Positions 33,569 to 45,016 of a DNA stretch of 64,000 nt are shown here, one piece after another. Origin of the DNA: JAOPZW01 sp963806015 (GTDB taxonomy: Bacteria; Actinomycetota; Thermoleophilia; Solirubrobacterales; Solirubrobacteraceae); NCBI GenBank assembly GCA_963806015.1, contig CAWDWM010000005.1, positions 310,001-374,000 of the forward strand. The letters are read 5' to 3'. The notes below the pieces were generated by a model that was given only the letters and a program-made list of their open reading frames with translations, did no database searches and was not told where the DNA came from. Every line of letters begins with the position of its first letter. The stretch's first letter is position 1. Made by a program: the position numbers and the translations under genes.

Positions 33569-34723
33569 GTGAGCGCGCCCGGGCTCGCCGCGGTCCTGCG
33601 CGACTGGGGCCGCATCGGCTGCATCGGCTTCGGCGGCCCGCCGACGCACATCGCGCTGCTGCGCGAGCTGTGCGTCGAGCGCCGGCGCTGGCTCGACGCA
33701 CGCGACTTCGAGGACGCGGTCGCCGCATGCAACCTGCTGCCCGGGCCGGCGTCGACCCAGCTGGCGATCTATTGCGCATGGCGGGTCCGCGGCCGCCCGG
33801 GGGCGCTCGTCGGCGGCGCCGCGTTCATCGTGCCCGGCCTCGTGCTGATCCTCGCGCTGGCCGTCGTGTTCCTGGCCGGCTCGCCGCCGACCTGGGTCCG
33901 GGGGGCCGGCGCGGGCGCGGGCGCCGCGATCGCGGCGGTCGCCGTGCAGGCCGGCTCGAGCCTGCTGCCGGCGAGCTGGCGGCGAGCGCCGCGGGCGAGC
34001 CGCGGGCGCTGGTTGGCCTACCTCGCCGCAGGGACCGCGGCCGCGGCGACGCTCGGCCCGTGGCTGGTGTTCGTCCTGCTGGCCTGCGGCGCGGTCGAGC
34101 TCGGCGCGCAACGGCTCGCGCGAGCCGGCGCCGCGGCACCCGCATTCGCGCCCGCGCCGGCGCTCGCGGCGCTCGTGATCGGCGGCGGCGGACTGCTGTC
34201 GCTCGGCTGGGTCGCCCTCAAGGTGGGGGCGCTGTCCTACGGCGGGGGCTTCGTGATCATCCCGCTCATGCAGGCCGATGCGGTGAGCCACTACCACTGG
34301 ATGACGAGCAGCCAGTTCCTGAACGCCGTCGCGCTGGGCCAGGTCACGCCCGGACCGGTCGTCCAGACGGTGGCGGTCGTCGGCTACGCGGCGGCCGGCA
34401 TCGGCGGGGGACTGCTCGCCGCAGCCGTGGCCTTCTCGCCCTCGTTCGCCTTCATCCTGCTCGGAGGAGAGCGCTTCGACCGTGTGCGGGGAGATCGCAG
34501 AGCGCGCGCCTTCCTCAACGGCGCCGGGCCCGCCGCGATCGGCGCGATCCTCGGCTCGGCGATCCCGCTCGCGGGCGCGCTCACCGAGCCGTGGCAGTAC
34601 GCCGTTCTCGCGGGTGCCGCGCTGCTGCTCCTCGCGCTGCGCCGCGGGGTGGTGCCGACGCTTCTGTGCGCCGGGGCGGTGGGCGTCGTGGTGGGCCTCG
34701 CCGGCGGTCCGCTGCCCGCCTGA
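33569..34723 (+). CDS. chrA: Chromate transporter, ChrA (CHR) family
   Basis: The 384-aa membrane protein has two CHR domains of about 170-190 residues. The first has IGCIGFGGPPTHIALL and NLLPGPASTQLAIYCAWRV; the second has GALSYGGGFVIIPLMQADAV and VALGQVTPGPVVQTVAVVGY. The GFGGP/YGGG and GP(A/V) motifs are diagnostic of long-chain ChrA. It exports chromate (CHR family knowledge). The GTG start lies 10 bp after the VOC gene, consistent with co-transcription from the ArsR operator promoter. Confidence 0.9.
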   Translation: MSAPGLAAVLRDWGRIGCIGFGGPPTHIALLRELCVERRRWLDARDFEDAVAACNLLPGPASTQLAIYCAWRVRGRPGALVGGAAFIVPGLVLILALAVVFLAGSPPTWVRGAGAGAGAAIAAVAVQAGSSLLPASWRRAPRASRGRWLAYLAAGTAAAATLGPWLVFVLLACGAVELGAQRLARAGAAAPAFAPAPALAALVIGGGGLLSLGWVALKVGALSYGGGFVIIPLMQADAVSHYHWMTSSQFLNAVALGQVTPGPVVQTVAVVGYAAAGIGGGLLAAAVAFSPSFAFILLGGERFDRVRGDRRARAFLNGAGPAAIGAILGSAIPLAGALTEPWQYAVLAGAALLLLALRRGVVPTLLCAGAVGVVVGLAGGPLPA

Positions 34724-34728
34724 GGACC

Positions 34729-34745
34729 TTCACAACATCTGTATA
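34729..34745. promoter_or_regulatory. Candidate KdpE box upstream of the kdp operon
   Basis: TTCACA-N5-TGTATA (17 bp) matches the length and layout of the E. coli KdpE site TTTATA-N5-TTTACA, each half differing from TTTAYA at one position. It stands out as AT-rich in GC-rich DNA, 54 bp before the first small kdp gene. A TTGATACA stretch at 34772-34779 may contain the -10 region; no good -35 is seen, as expected for an activated promoter. Confidence 0.45.
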
Positions 34746-34798
34746 CGGGCTCGCTCTTCCTCCACGGCGCCTTGATACAGGCCTCCGACCATGAGGCC

Positions 34799-34879
34799 AT
34801 GGACATCATCGCCATCGTTCTGGCCCTCGGAGTGTTCGCCGTGCTGGCCCTGCTCATCGAGGGGCTCGACCGCGTATGA
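34799..34879 (+). CDS. Small membrane protein (26 aa) upstream of kdpF
   Basis: The peptide MDIIAIVLALGVFAVLALLI, followed by EGLDRV, is a single transmembrane helix with a short charged tail. It is too short for most gene callers. Its stop overlaps the kdpF start by 4 bp (ATGA 34876-34879), and it lies directly behind the KdpE-like box, so it is probably the first gene of the kdp transcript. Similar one-helix peptides occur upstream of kdpF/kdpA in other genomes, to my recollection; the function is unknown. Confidence 0.6.
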   Translation: MDIIAIVLALGVFAVLALLIEGLDRV

Positions 34880-34965
34880 GCGCCTCGAACCTCGTCGGCC
34901 TGGTCGTCTCCGCGCTGATCTGCGCCTACCTGATCTACGCGCTGCTGCGCGGCGAGAGGTTCTGA
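34876..34965 (+). CDS. kdpF: Potassium-transporting ATPase small subunit KdpF
   Basis: The 29-aa peptide has one transmembrane helix and the KdpF-type ending YLIYALLRGERF. KdpF stabilises the KdpFABC complex in the membrane. It is coupled to the 26-aa gene by ATGA and precedes kdpA by 7 bp. Confidence 0.85.
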   Translation: MSASNLVGLVVSALICAYLIYALLRGERF

Positions 34966-34972
34966 GGTCACG

Positions 34973-36703
34973 ATGGCCCAGGGCTTCCTCCAGATCGCGA
35001 TCTTCTGCGCGCTCATCGTCGCGGTCGTGCCGTTGCTCGGCGGCCACATGGCGCGGGTGTTCCGCGGCGAGCGGACGTTCATCGACCCCGTCGCCGCTCC
35101 AATGGAGCGCTTCACCTACCGGCTGCTGCGCATCGATCCCGAGCGCGGCCAGGACTGGAAGGCCTACGCCCGCAGCGTGATCCTCTTCTCGCTCGCGGGC
35201 TGGCTGCTGCTCTTCCTCATCCTGCGCACGCAGACGCTGCACCCATTCAACCCGGAGAACTTCCACTCCGGCACGTGGGACCTGTCGTTCAACACCGCGT
35301 CGTCGTTCGTGACCAACACGAACTGGCAGTACTACGGCGGCGAGACGACGCTCTCGTATTTCAGCCAGATGGCCGGGCTGACGGTCCAGAACTTCGTCTC
35401 GGCGGCGACCGGCATCGCCGTTGCCATCGCCCTCATCCGCGGCATCATCGCGCGCCGCAGCGCGACCCCGACCTTGGGCAACTTCTGGCAGGACCTCGTG
35501 CGGGCGTCGTTCTACATCCTGCTGCCGATCTCGATCGTCGGGGCGGTGCTGCTCGTCTCGCAGGGCGTCCTGCAGACCCTCGGCGGCACGGTCGCTGGCC
35601 TCGCCCGCGGCCCCGTGGCCTCGCAGGAGGCGATCAAGGAGCTGGGCACCAACGGCGGCGGCTTCTTCAACGTCAACTCCTCCTATCCGTTCGAGAACCC
35701 CACCGCACTCTCGAACCTGATCGAGCTCTTCCTCATCCTCTGCATCCCGGCGTCGCTGACCTACACCTACGGGCGCATGGTCGGCAGCCGGCGCCAGGGA
35801 TGGGCGCTCTTCTCGGCCATGTCGGTGCTCTTCATCGCCAGCGTGGTCGTCGTGTACATCGCAGAGCTGCACGGCACGCCGGCGCAGCACGCGGCCGGCA
35901 TCCACACTGGGATCGTCGACGGCTCGACCGGCGGCAACATGGAGGGCAAGGACCAGCGCTTCGGCATCGCGAACTCGACGTTGTGGGCTGCGGTCACCAC
36001 CGTGACGTCCTGCGGCGCGGTCAACGCGGCGATGGAATCGCTGACCGGCATCGGTGGCCTCGTCCCGTTGGTCGACATGGGCTACGGCGAGTCGGTGTTC
36101 GGCGGCGTCGGCACCGGCCTCTACACGATGCTCCTCTACGTCCTGCTCGCCGTCTTCATCGGCGGCCTGATGGTGGGGCGCACGCCCGAGTTCCTGGGCA
36201 AGAAGGTCGAGGCGCGCGAGATCAAGCTCGTCTCGCTCGGGGTGCTGGTCACGCCGTTGGCCGTGTTGCTGGCCACGGGCGCCGCGATGGCGACCAAGTA
36301 CGGCGCTCCATCGATCTTCGCCTCCGGGCCGCAGGGCTTCAGCGAGTCCCTGTACGCCTACATGTCGCAGGCCAACAACAACGGCTCGGCCTTCGCGGGC
36401 TACACCGGCTACTACCAGCCCACCCCCGGCAACATCGGCGCCCACGGCATCACCTTCGCCGACCTGCTCGGCGGGGTGACGATGCTCGGCGCGCGCTTCG
36501 CGCCGATCCTCCTCGTGCTTGCGGTCGCCGGCGCGCTGGCCGGCAAGCGCGTCGCGCCCCTGGGCGCGGGCACGCTGCGCACCGATACGCCGACCTTCGT
36601 CGCGCTGCTCGGCGGCACCGTCGTGCTCATCGGCGCCCTGACCTTCTTCCCCGCCCTCCTCCTCGGCCCTGTCGTTCAGGGCATGACTGATCGGCTCTTC
36701 TGA
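34973..36703 (+). CDS. kdpA: Potassium-transporting ATPase channel subunit KdpA
   Basis: The 576-aa multi-helix protein is of normal KdpA length. It has N-terminal MARVFRGERTFIDPV, selectivity-filter repeats such as SFVTNTNWQYY, ELGTNGGGFFNVNSSYPFEN and VTSCGAVNAAMESLTGIGGL, and the late NNNGSAFAGY segment. These are the four T/S-x-G-G/N filter regions that bind K+. The first gene of the F-A-C-B block with a standard start (ATG 34973). Confidence 0.95.
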   Translation: MAQGFLQIAIFCALIVAVVPLLGGHMARVFRGERTFIDPVAAPMERFTYRLLRIDPERGQDWKAYARSVILFSLAGWLLLFLILRTQTLHPFNPENFHSGTWDLSFNTASSFVTNTNWQYYGGETTLSYFSQMAGLTVQNFVSAATGIAVAIALIRGIIARRSATPTLGNFWQDLVRASFYILLPISIVGAVLLVSQGVLQTLGGTVAGLARGPVASQEAIKELGTNGGGFFNVNSSYPFENPTALSNLIELFLILCIPASLTYTYGRMVGSRRQGWALFSAMSVLFIASVVVVYIAELHGTPAQHAAGIHTGIVDGSTGGNMEGKDQRFGIANSTLWAAVTTVTSCGAVNAAMESLTGIGGLVPLVDMGYGESVFGGVGTGLYTMLLYVLLAVFIGGLMVGRTPEFLGKKVEAREIKLVSLGVLVTPLAVLLATGAAMATKYGAPSIFASGPQGFSESLYAYMSQANNNGSAFAGYTGYYQPTPGNIGAHGITFADLLGGVTMLGARFAPILLVLAVAGALAGKRVAPLGAGTLRTDTPTFVALLGGTVVLIGALTFFPALLLGPVVQGMTDRLF

Positions 36704-36704
36704 C

Positions 36705-37339
36705 ATGAAGCTCGGCAAGGAACTCCTCACCGCCACCATCGCGATCCTCGTCCTCACCGTGGTGCTCGGCGTCGCCTACCCCCTGGTCATGACGGGCATC
36801 TCGCAGGTCGCCTTCCCCACCAAGGCCGACGGGTCGCAGATCAAGGCCGGCGGCAAGGTCGTCGGCTCCCGGCTCATCGGCCAGGCGTTCGTGATCGATA
36901 CGGGCAAGAAGGACTCCGACGGCAACCCGATCACGCGCCCTGACCCGAAGTACTTCCAGCCGCGGCCGTCGCAGACCGGCTACAGCGCCACTGGCACGTC
37001 CTTCTCCAACCGCGGCCCGAACTCCGCCGTCGGACGGTTCTTCTTCCGCGACCAGCTCGCCGCCTACATGGCGCTCGAGAGCCGCTTCGACCCCGGCCTG
37101 ACCAAGGCGAAGGTGCCGGTCGACGCGGTGACCACGTCGGCCTCCGGCGTCGATCCGCACATCTCGCAGGCCAACGCGCGCATCCAGGCGCACCGCATCG
37201 CCGCCGTGCGCCGCATCCCGCTCGACCGCGTCGACAAGCTCATCGACGACAACACCGACGGCCGCTTCCTCGGCCTCATCGGTGAGCCCGGTGTGAACGT
37301 CCTCGAGCTCAACCTCGCCCTCGACAAGGAGGCCGCACG

Positions 37340-37343
<4 letters not shown>
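36705..37343 (+). CDS. kdpC: Potassium-transporting ATPase subunit KdpC
   Basis: The 212-aa protein has one N-terminal transmembrane helix (LTATIAILVLTVVLGVAYPL), a GSRLIGQAF motif, KYFQPRPSQTGY, SFSNRGPNS, and the C-terminal DPHISQANARIQAHRIA, all KdpC signatures. Unusually it lies between kdpA and kdpB; the common order is A-B-C. It starts 1 bp after kdpA and overlaps kdpB by 4 bp. Confidence 0.93.
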
Positions 37344-39406
<2,063 letters not shown>

Positions 39407-39408
39407 CG

Positions 39409-39819
39409 ATGGGATACGCACAGGCACGCGACGTCGACGCGTCACGCGTCCTGCCTCTCGGGCTCCGCGCACGCCTGCGGGCGGCGCGCGAGGCCCGGAT
39501 GGCGTCGGAGCACTCGCGCCGGCGCCTGGCCGAGCAGCTCGAGAACGCCATCGCTCGCGCCGAGCGGCGCTACGCGCCGTTCAGCGCCGCCATCCCGGCG
39601 TGCCACGAGGCCGCCGCCGGCGACGCACGGGGCGTCCTTCTCGACCTCGCCGAGCGGCTCCGCGCGCCGCGCCCGGTCGACCCCGACGGAGTGCGCCTCG
39701 CGCGCGAACTGCTCGTCGACGGCTGCGGGCGCCTCTACGCGCCCGCCGAACCCGGAGACCTCCGGGCCGCAGCGTTGCGAGCGCTACGGGCCCTGGACGC
39801 CCATGGTGCCGACAGATAA
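39409..39819 (+). CDS. Hypothetical protein (136 aa) within the kdp operon
   Basis: The product is a soluble, Arg/Ala-rich helical protein with a possible coiled-coil (ARMASEHSRRRLAEQLENAI) and no recognised domain. It starts just after kdpB (ATG 39409; a GTG at 39403 overlaps the kdpB stop) and overlaps the start of the KdpD N-terminal gene by 17 bp. Its position between the pump and its sensor domain suggests a Kdp-linked role, which is inference only. Confidence 0.65.
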   Translation: MGYAQARDVDASRVLPLGLRARLRAAREARMASEHSRRRLAEQLENAIARAERRYAPFSAAIPACHEAAAGDARGVLLDLAERLRAPRPVDPDGVRLARELLVDGCGRLYAPAEPGDLRAAALRALRALDAHGADR

Positions 39820-40969
39820 GCAGCGCAGTGCGCCCGTCGGAGAACGCCCGCGCGCGGGGCGCGGCCACTACACGATCTACCTCGGCATGGCCGCGGGGGT
39901 TGGCAAGACGTACCGCATGCTGCTCGAGGGTCACGCCGAGCAGGAGGCCGGGCGCGACGTGGTCATCGGGCTGCTCGAGACCCACGGGCGCGAGGAGACG
40001 CAGGCGCTGGCCGAGGGGCTGCCGGTCGTGCCGCAACGGCGCGTCACCTACCGGGGCACCGACCTCAGCGACATGGACCTTCCGGCCATCCTGCGCCGCA
40101 AGCCCGAGCTCGCCCTTGTCGACGAGCTGGCCCATACCAACGCCCCGGGGCTCGAGCACGGCAAGCGCTACGAGGACATCGAGGACCTGCTCGACGCGGG
40201 CATCGACGTCCTCTCGACGGTCAACGTGCAGCACCTCGAGTCGCTCAACGACCAGGTGGCCGAGTTGAGCGGGGTGCGTGTCCGCGAGACCGTTCCCGAC
40301 TCGGTGCTCGGCCGCGCCGACGAGGTCGTGCTCATCGATCTCAGCCCGGAGACCCTGCTCGCGCGCCTGCGCGCCGGCAAGGTCTACAAGCCCGAGCGCA
40401 TCGACGCCGCCCTGAACGGCTTCTTCCGCATCGAGAACCTCGCCGCGCTGCGCGAGGTCGCGCTGCGCCAGGTGGCGCAGGAGGTCGAATCCAAGCGCCT
40501 GACGACCGAGGTGGTCGGCACCCGTGAGGACTCGCTCGCGGCCGACCTCGCGCAGGCCGTCGGCGAGCGCCTGCTCGCGCTCGTGGAGCCCCACCCGGGC
40601 TCGCATCGACTCGTCCGCCGCGCCTGGCGCTCGGCCCAGCGCCTCGGCGCCCAGATCGACCTGCTGTGGGTGGCGCCGCCGGGCCGCGAGACCGGCCCCG
40701 AGCAGCAGCGCCAGCTGCAGGCGCTCGGTCAGCTCGCCTCGGTGCTCGGCGCCAACCTGCTCGTCGAGCCCGGCGACGACATCGCCGACACCGTCGCGCG
40801 CGTGGCCCGCGAGCGCGGCAGCACCTACATCCTGATGGGCCGCTCGCGCCCGGCGCGCGGCCTCGAACGGCTTCGCGTCCCCCTCCCCCAGCGCCTGATG
40901 GAGGCACTCCCCGGCGTCGACGTGCGCATCGTCGCCGACCGCTCCCTACGACACGAGAAGACCCCATGA
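39803..40969 (+). CDS. KdpD N-terminal domain plus Usp domain, stand-alone
   Basis: The 388-aa protein has the KdpD sensor domain (Walker A GMAAGVGKT at residues 28-36; Walker-B-like ALVDELAHTNAPG; STVNVQHLESLND) followed by a universal-stress-protein-like domain (LVRRAWRSAQRLGAQIDLLW, STYILMGRSRPARGLERLR). It lacks the membrane and kinase parts of KdpD, which are encoded at 30302-31696. It may bind ATP or K+ signals and act on the separate kinase in trans. Next gene overlaps by 4 bp. Confidence 0.88.
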   Translation: MVPTDKQRSAPVGERPRAGRGHYTIYLGMAAGVGKTYRMLLEGHAEQEAGRDVVIGLLETHGREETQALAEGLPVVPQRRVTYRGTDLSDMDLPAILRRKPELALVDELAHTNAPGLEHGKRYEDIEDLLDAGIDVLSTVNVQHLESLNDQVAELSGVRVRETVPDSVLGRADEVVLIDLSPETLLARLRAGKVYKPERIDAALNGFFRIENLAALREVALRQVAQEVESKRLTTEVVGTREDSLAADLAQAVGERLLALVEPHPGSHRLVRRAWRSAQRLGAQIDLLWVAPPGRETGPEQQRQLQALGQLASVLGANLLVEPGDDIADTVARVARERGSTYILMGRSRPARGLERLRVPLPQRLMEALPGVDVRIVADRSLRHEKTP

Positions 40970-41532
40970 ACCCTGCCGTCATCATCCTCGTGGTCATCGG
41001 CGCCTTCGCGGTCGGCGTCTCAGCCGGCTGGTTCGTCCTCCCCCGCGCGCGGCGGACGCCGCGGCTGCCGCGTGGCACGCGTCGCATCCTGCTGCCCTTC
41101 ACGGGCATGTCGATCTCGCGGCGCGCCTTCGACGCGGCCGTTCGGCTGGCCCGCGTCGAGGACGCGACGATCATGCCGGCCTACCTGGCGCGCGTCCCGC
41201 GCCACCTCGCCCTCGACTCGCCCCTGCCCGTGCAGTGTCTGCAGGCGATGCCCCTGCTCGAGGCGATCGAGCAGCGCGCTAGCACGCAGGGCGTCGCCGT
41301 CGACACGCGCATCATCCGCGGGCGCACCTACCGCGACGCGCTTCGCCGGATGCTCGAGGCGGAGCCCGTCGACCGCGTCATCGTCTCGGCCACCTCGAGC
41401 GGGCGCAGCGGCCTCAGCGCCGACGACCTCGAGTGGCTGCTCGAGAAGGTGCCCGCCGAGGTCCTCATCCTGCGACCCGATCCCGAGGACCGCCGCAAGG
41501 TGACCGCCGAAGGCGTTCAGGGCCACTTCTAG
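40966..41532 (+). CDS. Membrane-tethered universal stress protein (UspA) family protein
   Basis: The 188-aa protein starts with a transmembrane helix (AVIILVVIGAFAVGVSAGWF), a basic linker, and a Usp-fold domain (RILLPFTGMSISRRAFDAAV, VDTRIIRGRTYRDALRRM, and a DRVIVSATSSGRSGLS ATP-loop-like G-x2-G segment). It is coupled by ATGA to the KdpD N-terminal gene, which itself has a Usp domain. A membrane-proximal signalling role for Kdp is plausible but not shown. Confidence 0.78.
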   Translation: MNPAVIILVVIGAFAVGVSAGWFVLPRARRTPRLPRGTRRILLPFTGMSISRRAFDAAVRLARVEDATIMPAYLARVPRHLALDSPLPVQCLQAMPLLEAIEQRASTQGVAVDTRIIRGRTYRDALRRMLEAEPVDRVIVSATSSGRSGLSADDLEWLLEKVPAEVLILRPDPEDRRKVTAEGVQGHF

Positions 41533-41534
41533 CC

Positions 41535-41674
41535 GTGGCCCGCGCCGGACTCCAGATCGCGGTCTTCCTGGCCGTGCTGACCGCGGTGGCGGTTCCGCTG
41601 GGACCTATCTGCAGCGGGTGTTCGGCGGCCGCCGGGTCGTGGCGATCGGGCCTCTGGCCGGCGAGCTGACCTGA
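41535..41674 (+). pseudogene. Frameshifted, truncated kdpA remnant
   Basis: GTG 41535 reads ARAGLQIAVFLAVLTAVAVP-LG, matching a KdpA N-terminus. After GGA (41601-41603) a +1/-1 frame change is needed to continue as YLQRVFGGRRVVAIGP to a stop at 41672-41674. Canonical KdpA reads VPLGxYMxRVFxGER at this point, so two adjacent frames carry collinear homology. Only about 46 codons remain. It starts 2 bp after the usp gene. It is more canonical than the intact kdpA here, so it is probably not a recent copy of it. Confidence 0.7.
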
Positions 41675-41728
41675 ACCTGGGCTGCACGCCGGCACGCCGC
41701 GTCCTACGTGGTGTAGGGTCAGGCGCGG

Positions 41729-41780
41729 GCGGGGCGGGCTGTAACTGAGATCCCTTCCACGGCCCGCCCCGCACGCTTTT
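41729..41780. terminator. GC-rich hairpin with T-tract at the end of the kdp operon
   Basis: A perfect 11-bp stem gcggggcgggc / gcccgccccgc (41729-41739 and 41762-41772) encloses a 22-nt loop and is followed by TTTT (41777-41780) on the plus strand. It lies in the convergent gap between the kdp remnant and pilB, so it may end both transcripts. I see nothing else in the surrounding 41675-41908 gap. Confidence 0.55.
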
Positions 41781-41908
41781 CCCTGCCTGTGACGCGCACC
41801 CCTGCCCGTCGTCTTGGTGAAGGGCGGTTGCCTAACTACCCGGCGGGCGCGGCGGCATGCGCACTGGACGAGTGTTCGACGCGGAACCAACCGGTGGCGC
41901 GTCGCGGC

Positions 41909-43639
<1,731 letters not shown>

Positions 43640-43677
43640 ATGCCCCTGGTATCGGCAGGGACGCCGCCTTCCTTCAG

Positions 43678-44079
43678 CTACCGGGCGCCATCGAGCGCCT
43701 GATTGACCAGCGCGTCGGCGTCGGCGTTCTGGGCCCGCGGGACCGAGCGGACCCTCCAGCGGCGGAAGTCGCGCAGCGCCTCCATCGCCTGGCGGTGCAG
43801 CGGGCGCATGTCGGGGTGCTTGACCTTGTAGATGCCGTTGATCTGCTTGGCCACGAGCTCCGAGTCGTTGACGACCTCGACGTCGTCCGCCCCGAGCTCC
43901 CGGGCGCGCGCGAGGCCGAGGAGCAGCCCGCGGTACTCGGCGACGTTGTTGCTCACGACCCCCAGCAGCTCGTGAGCCTCGTCGACGACCTCGCCCTCGG
44001 GCGTGCTGAGCACAGCCGCAGCGGCCGCGGGGCCCGGGTTGCCGCGGGCGCCCCCGTCGACGTGGACGACGACCTTCAC
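43678..44079 (-). CDS. Ribonuclease HI family protein
   Basis: The 133-aa protein has the RNase H active-site set: VHVDGGARGNPGPAAAAAVL (first Asp), NNVAEYRGLLLGLARA (Glu), VVNDSELVAKQINGIYKVKH (Asp) and NADADALVNQALD (last Asp). It would cut RNA in RNA-DNA hybrids. It is short (no hybrid-binding extension). ATGA overlap with the upstream 72-aa gene. Confidence 0.9.
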   Translation of the reverse strand: MKVVVHVDGGARGNPGPAAAAAVLSTPEGEVVDEAHELLGVVSNNVAEYRGLLLGLARARELGADDVEVVNDSELVAKQINGIYKVKHPDMRPLHRQAMEALRDFRRWRVRSVPRAQNADADALVNQALDGAR

Positions 44080-44294
44080 TCCGTGGTGTCGAGCGGTGGG
44101 AACTCGCCGGGCACGCGCGTGCGGCGGCGGTCGCGGACCTCGCGGTGCTCGCCCCCGTGCTCCTCGCCGCGCGCGCGGCGCTCGCTCTTGCGCCGGTCGA
44201 TGATGACCTTCACGTTGGGGTCGTCCTTGTAGTACGCCACGAGCTTCTCGTAGAGCTCCGGCGCCATCTCTTCGGGCACGACCGAGTAGATCAT
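44076..44294 (-). CDS. Small conserved hypothetical protein (72 aa), coupled to RNase HI
   Basis: The protein starts MIYSVVPEEMAPELYEKLVA, followed by YYKDDPNVKVIIDRRKSERR, and a highly charged tail. The DPNV-VIIDRRxSERR core is recognisable in small actinobacterial proteins of unknown function. It overlaps the RNase HI gene by 4 bp, so the two are probably translated together. Confidence 0.7.
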   Translation of the reverse strand: MIYSVVPEEMAPELYEKLVAYYKDDPNVKVIIDRRKSERRARGEEHGGEHREVRDRRRTRVPGEFPPLDTTE

Positions 44295-44307
44295 CCGGCG
44301 TCCGACT

Positions 44308-44940
44308 CTATGCGTGCTGCGCGACGAGGTGCAACTGCCCGTGATCGTCGGCGGCGGCGTTGGGGACCTGGTCGGCGGCGTCCAGCTCGGCGAGCTCCGT
44401 GCCCTGCCCGGTGATGCGCGGACCGGCCGCCTCGTCGGCGAGGTCGACCTCGAAGCGGTACCAGCTCAGCTCCCAGCCGACGACGATGGTCACGACGCTG
44501 CCCTCGGTGGCCGAGGGCCGCGCGGCGACGATCGGCGCGCCCAGCGAGCGCGCCACGCCCGAGACGGTGCGCGGGTGGGCGCTCGTGTTGAAGAGGTCCA
44601 GCGCGCGCGCCATCTTCATGTCGGCGTTGGTCGGCACCGCGTGCACGGAGCGCGGCTGCGGCGCGACCGGCTCGGCAGGGACCAGCGCCTCGGCCGTCTG
44701 CTCGCTCTCGAGCTCCTCGTGCAGCGCCTGGGCGTCGGCGCGGCGCTGGCGCAGGCGCGCCAAGAACGAGCGCGAGCGCCCGTTGTGCGCCCGCGAGCGC
44801 ACGGTCGCGTCGTCGAGGCCCTCGCGGATCCAGCCCTCGTGCGACGCGCGCTGTGTGCACAGCTCGCACACGTTGCGCCGCGTGCCGCCGGCGAGGAAGA
44901 CGTCGGCCTGCTCGCCGCGCAGCAGCGTGCGGCCGCACAC
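44308..44940 (-). CDS. Zinc-ribbon-like conserved protein, start uncertain
   Basis: As called from GTG 44940 the protein is 210 aa. Its N-terminus holds CxxC pairs: codons just upstream encode SCDVCGR, and RRNVCELCTQRASHEG follows. This looks like a four-Cys zinc ribbon that the GTG start would cut. A C-terminal domain of about 100 aa (VPTNADMKMARALDLFNTSA; VVTIVVGWELSWYRFEVDL) resembles a conserved actinobacterial fold. No ATG/GTG/TTG lies further upstream in frame; an ATC at 44991 would restore the ribbon. Confidence 0.65.
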   Translation of the reverse strand: MCGRTLLRGEQADVFLAGGTRRNVCELCTQRASHEGWIREGLDDATVRSRAHNGRSRSFLARLRQRRADAQALHEELESEQTAEALVPAEPVAPQPRSVHAVPTNADMKMARALDLFNTSAHPRTVSGVARSLGAPIVAARPSATEGSVVTIVVGWELSWYRFEVDLADEAAGPRITGQGTELAELDAADQVPNAAADDHGQLHLVAQHA

Positions 44941-45016
44941 GTCGCAGGAGACGGCAGGGGCACTCGTGGAGATCGACTTGCGAGTCGCGATGGCCTCAGC
45001 CTAGCCGGTCGCGGGG

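Noticed and set aside
41675..41908. Possible small gene or riboswitch in the 234-bp gap before pilB
   Set aside because: No open frame with coding features and no riboswitch signature was seen; only a hairpin with a T-tract, annotated as terminator.
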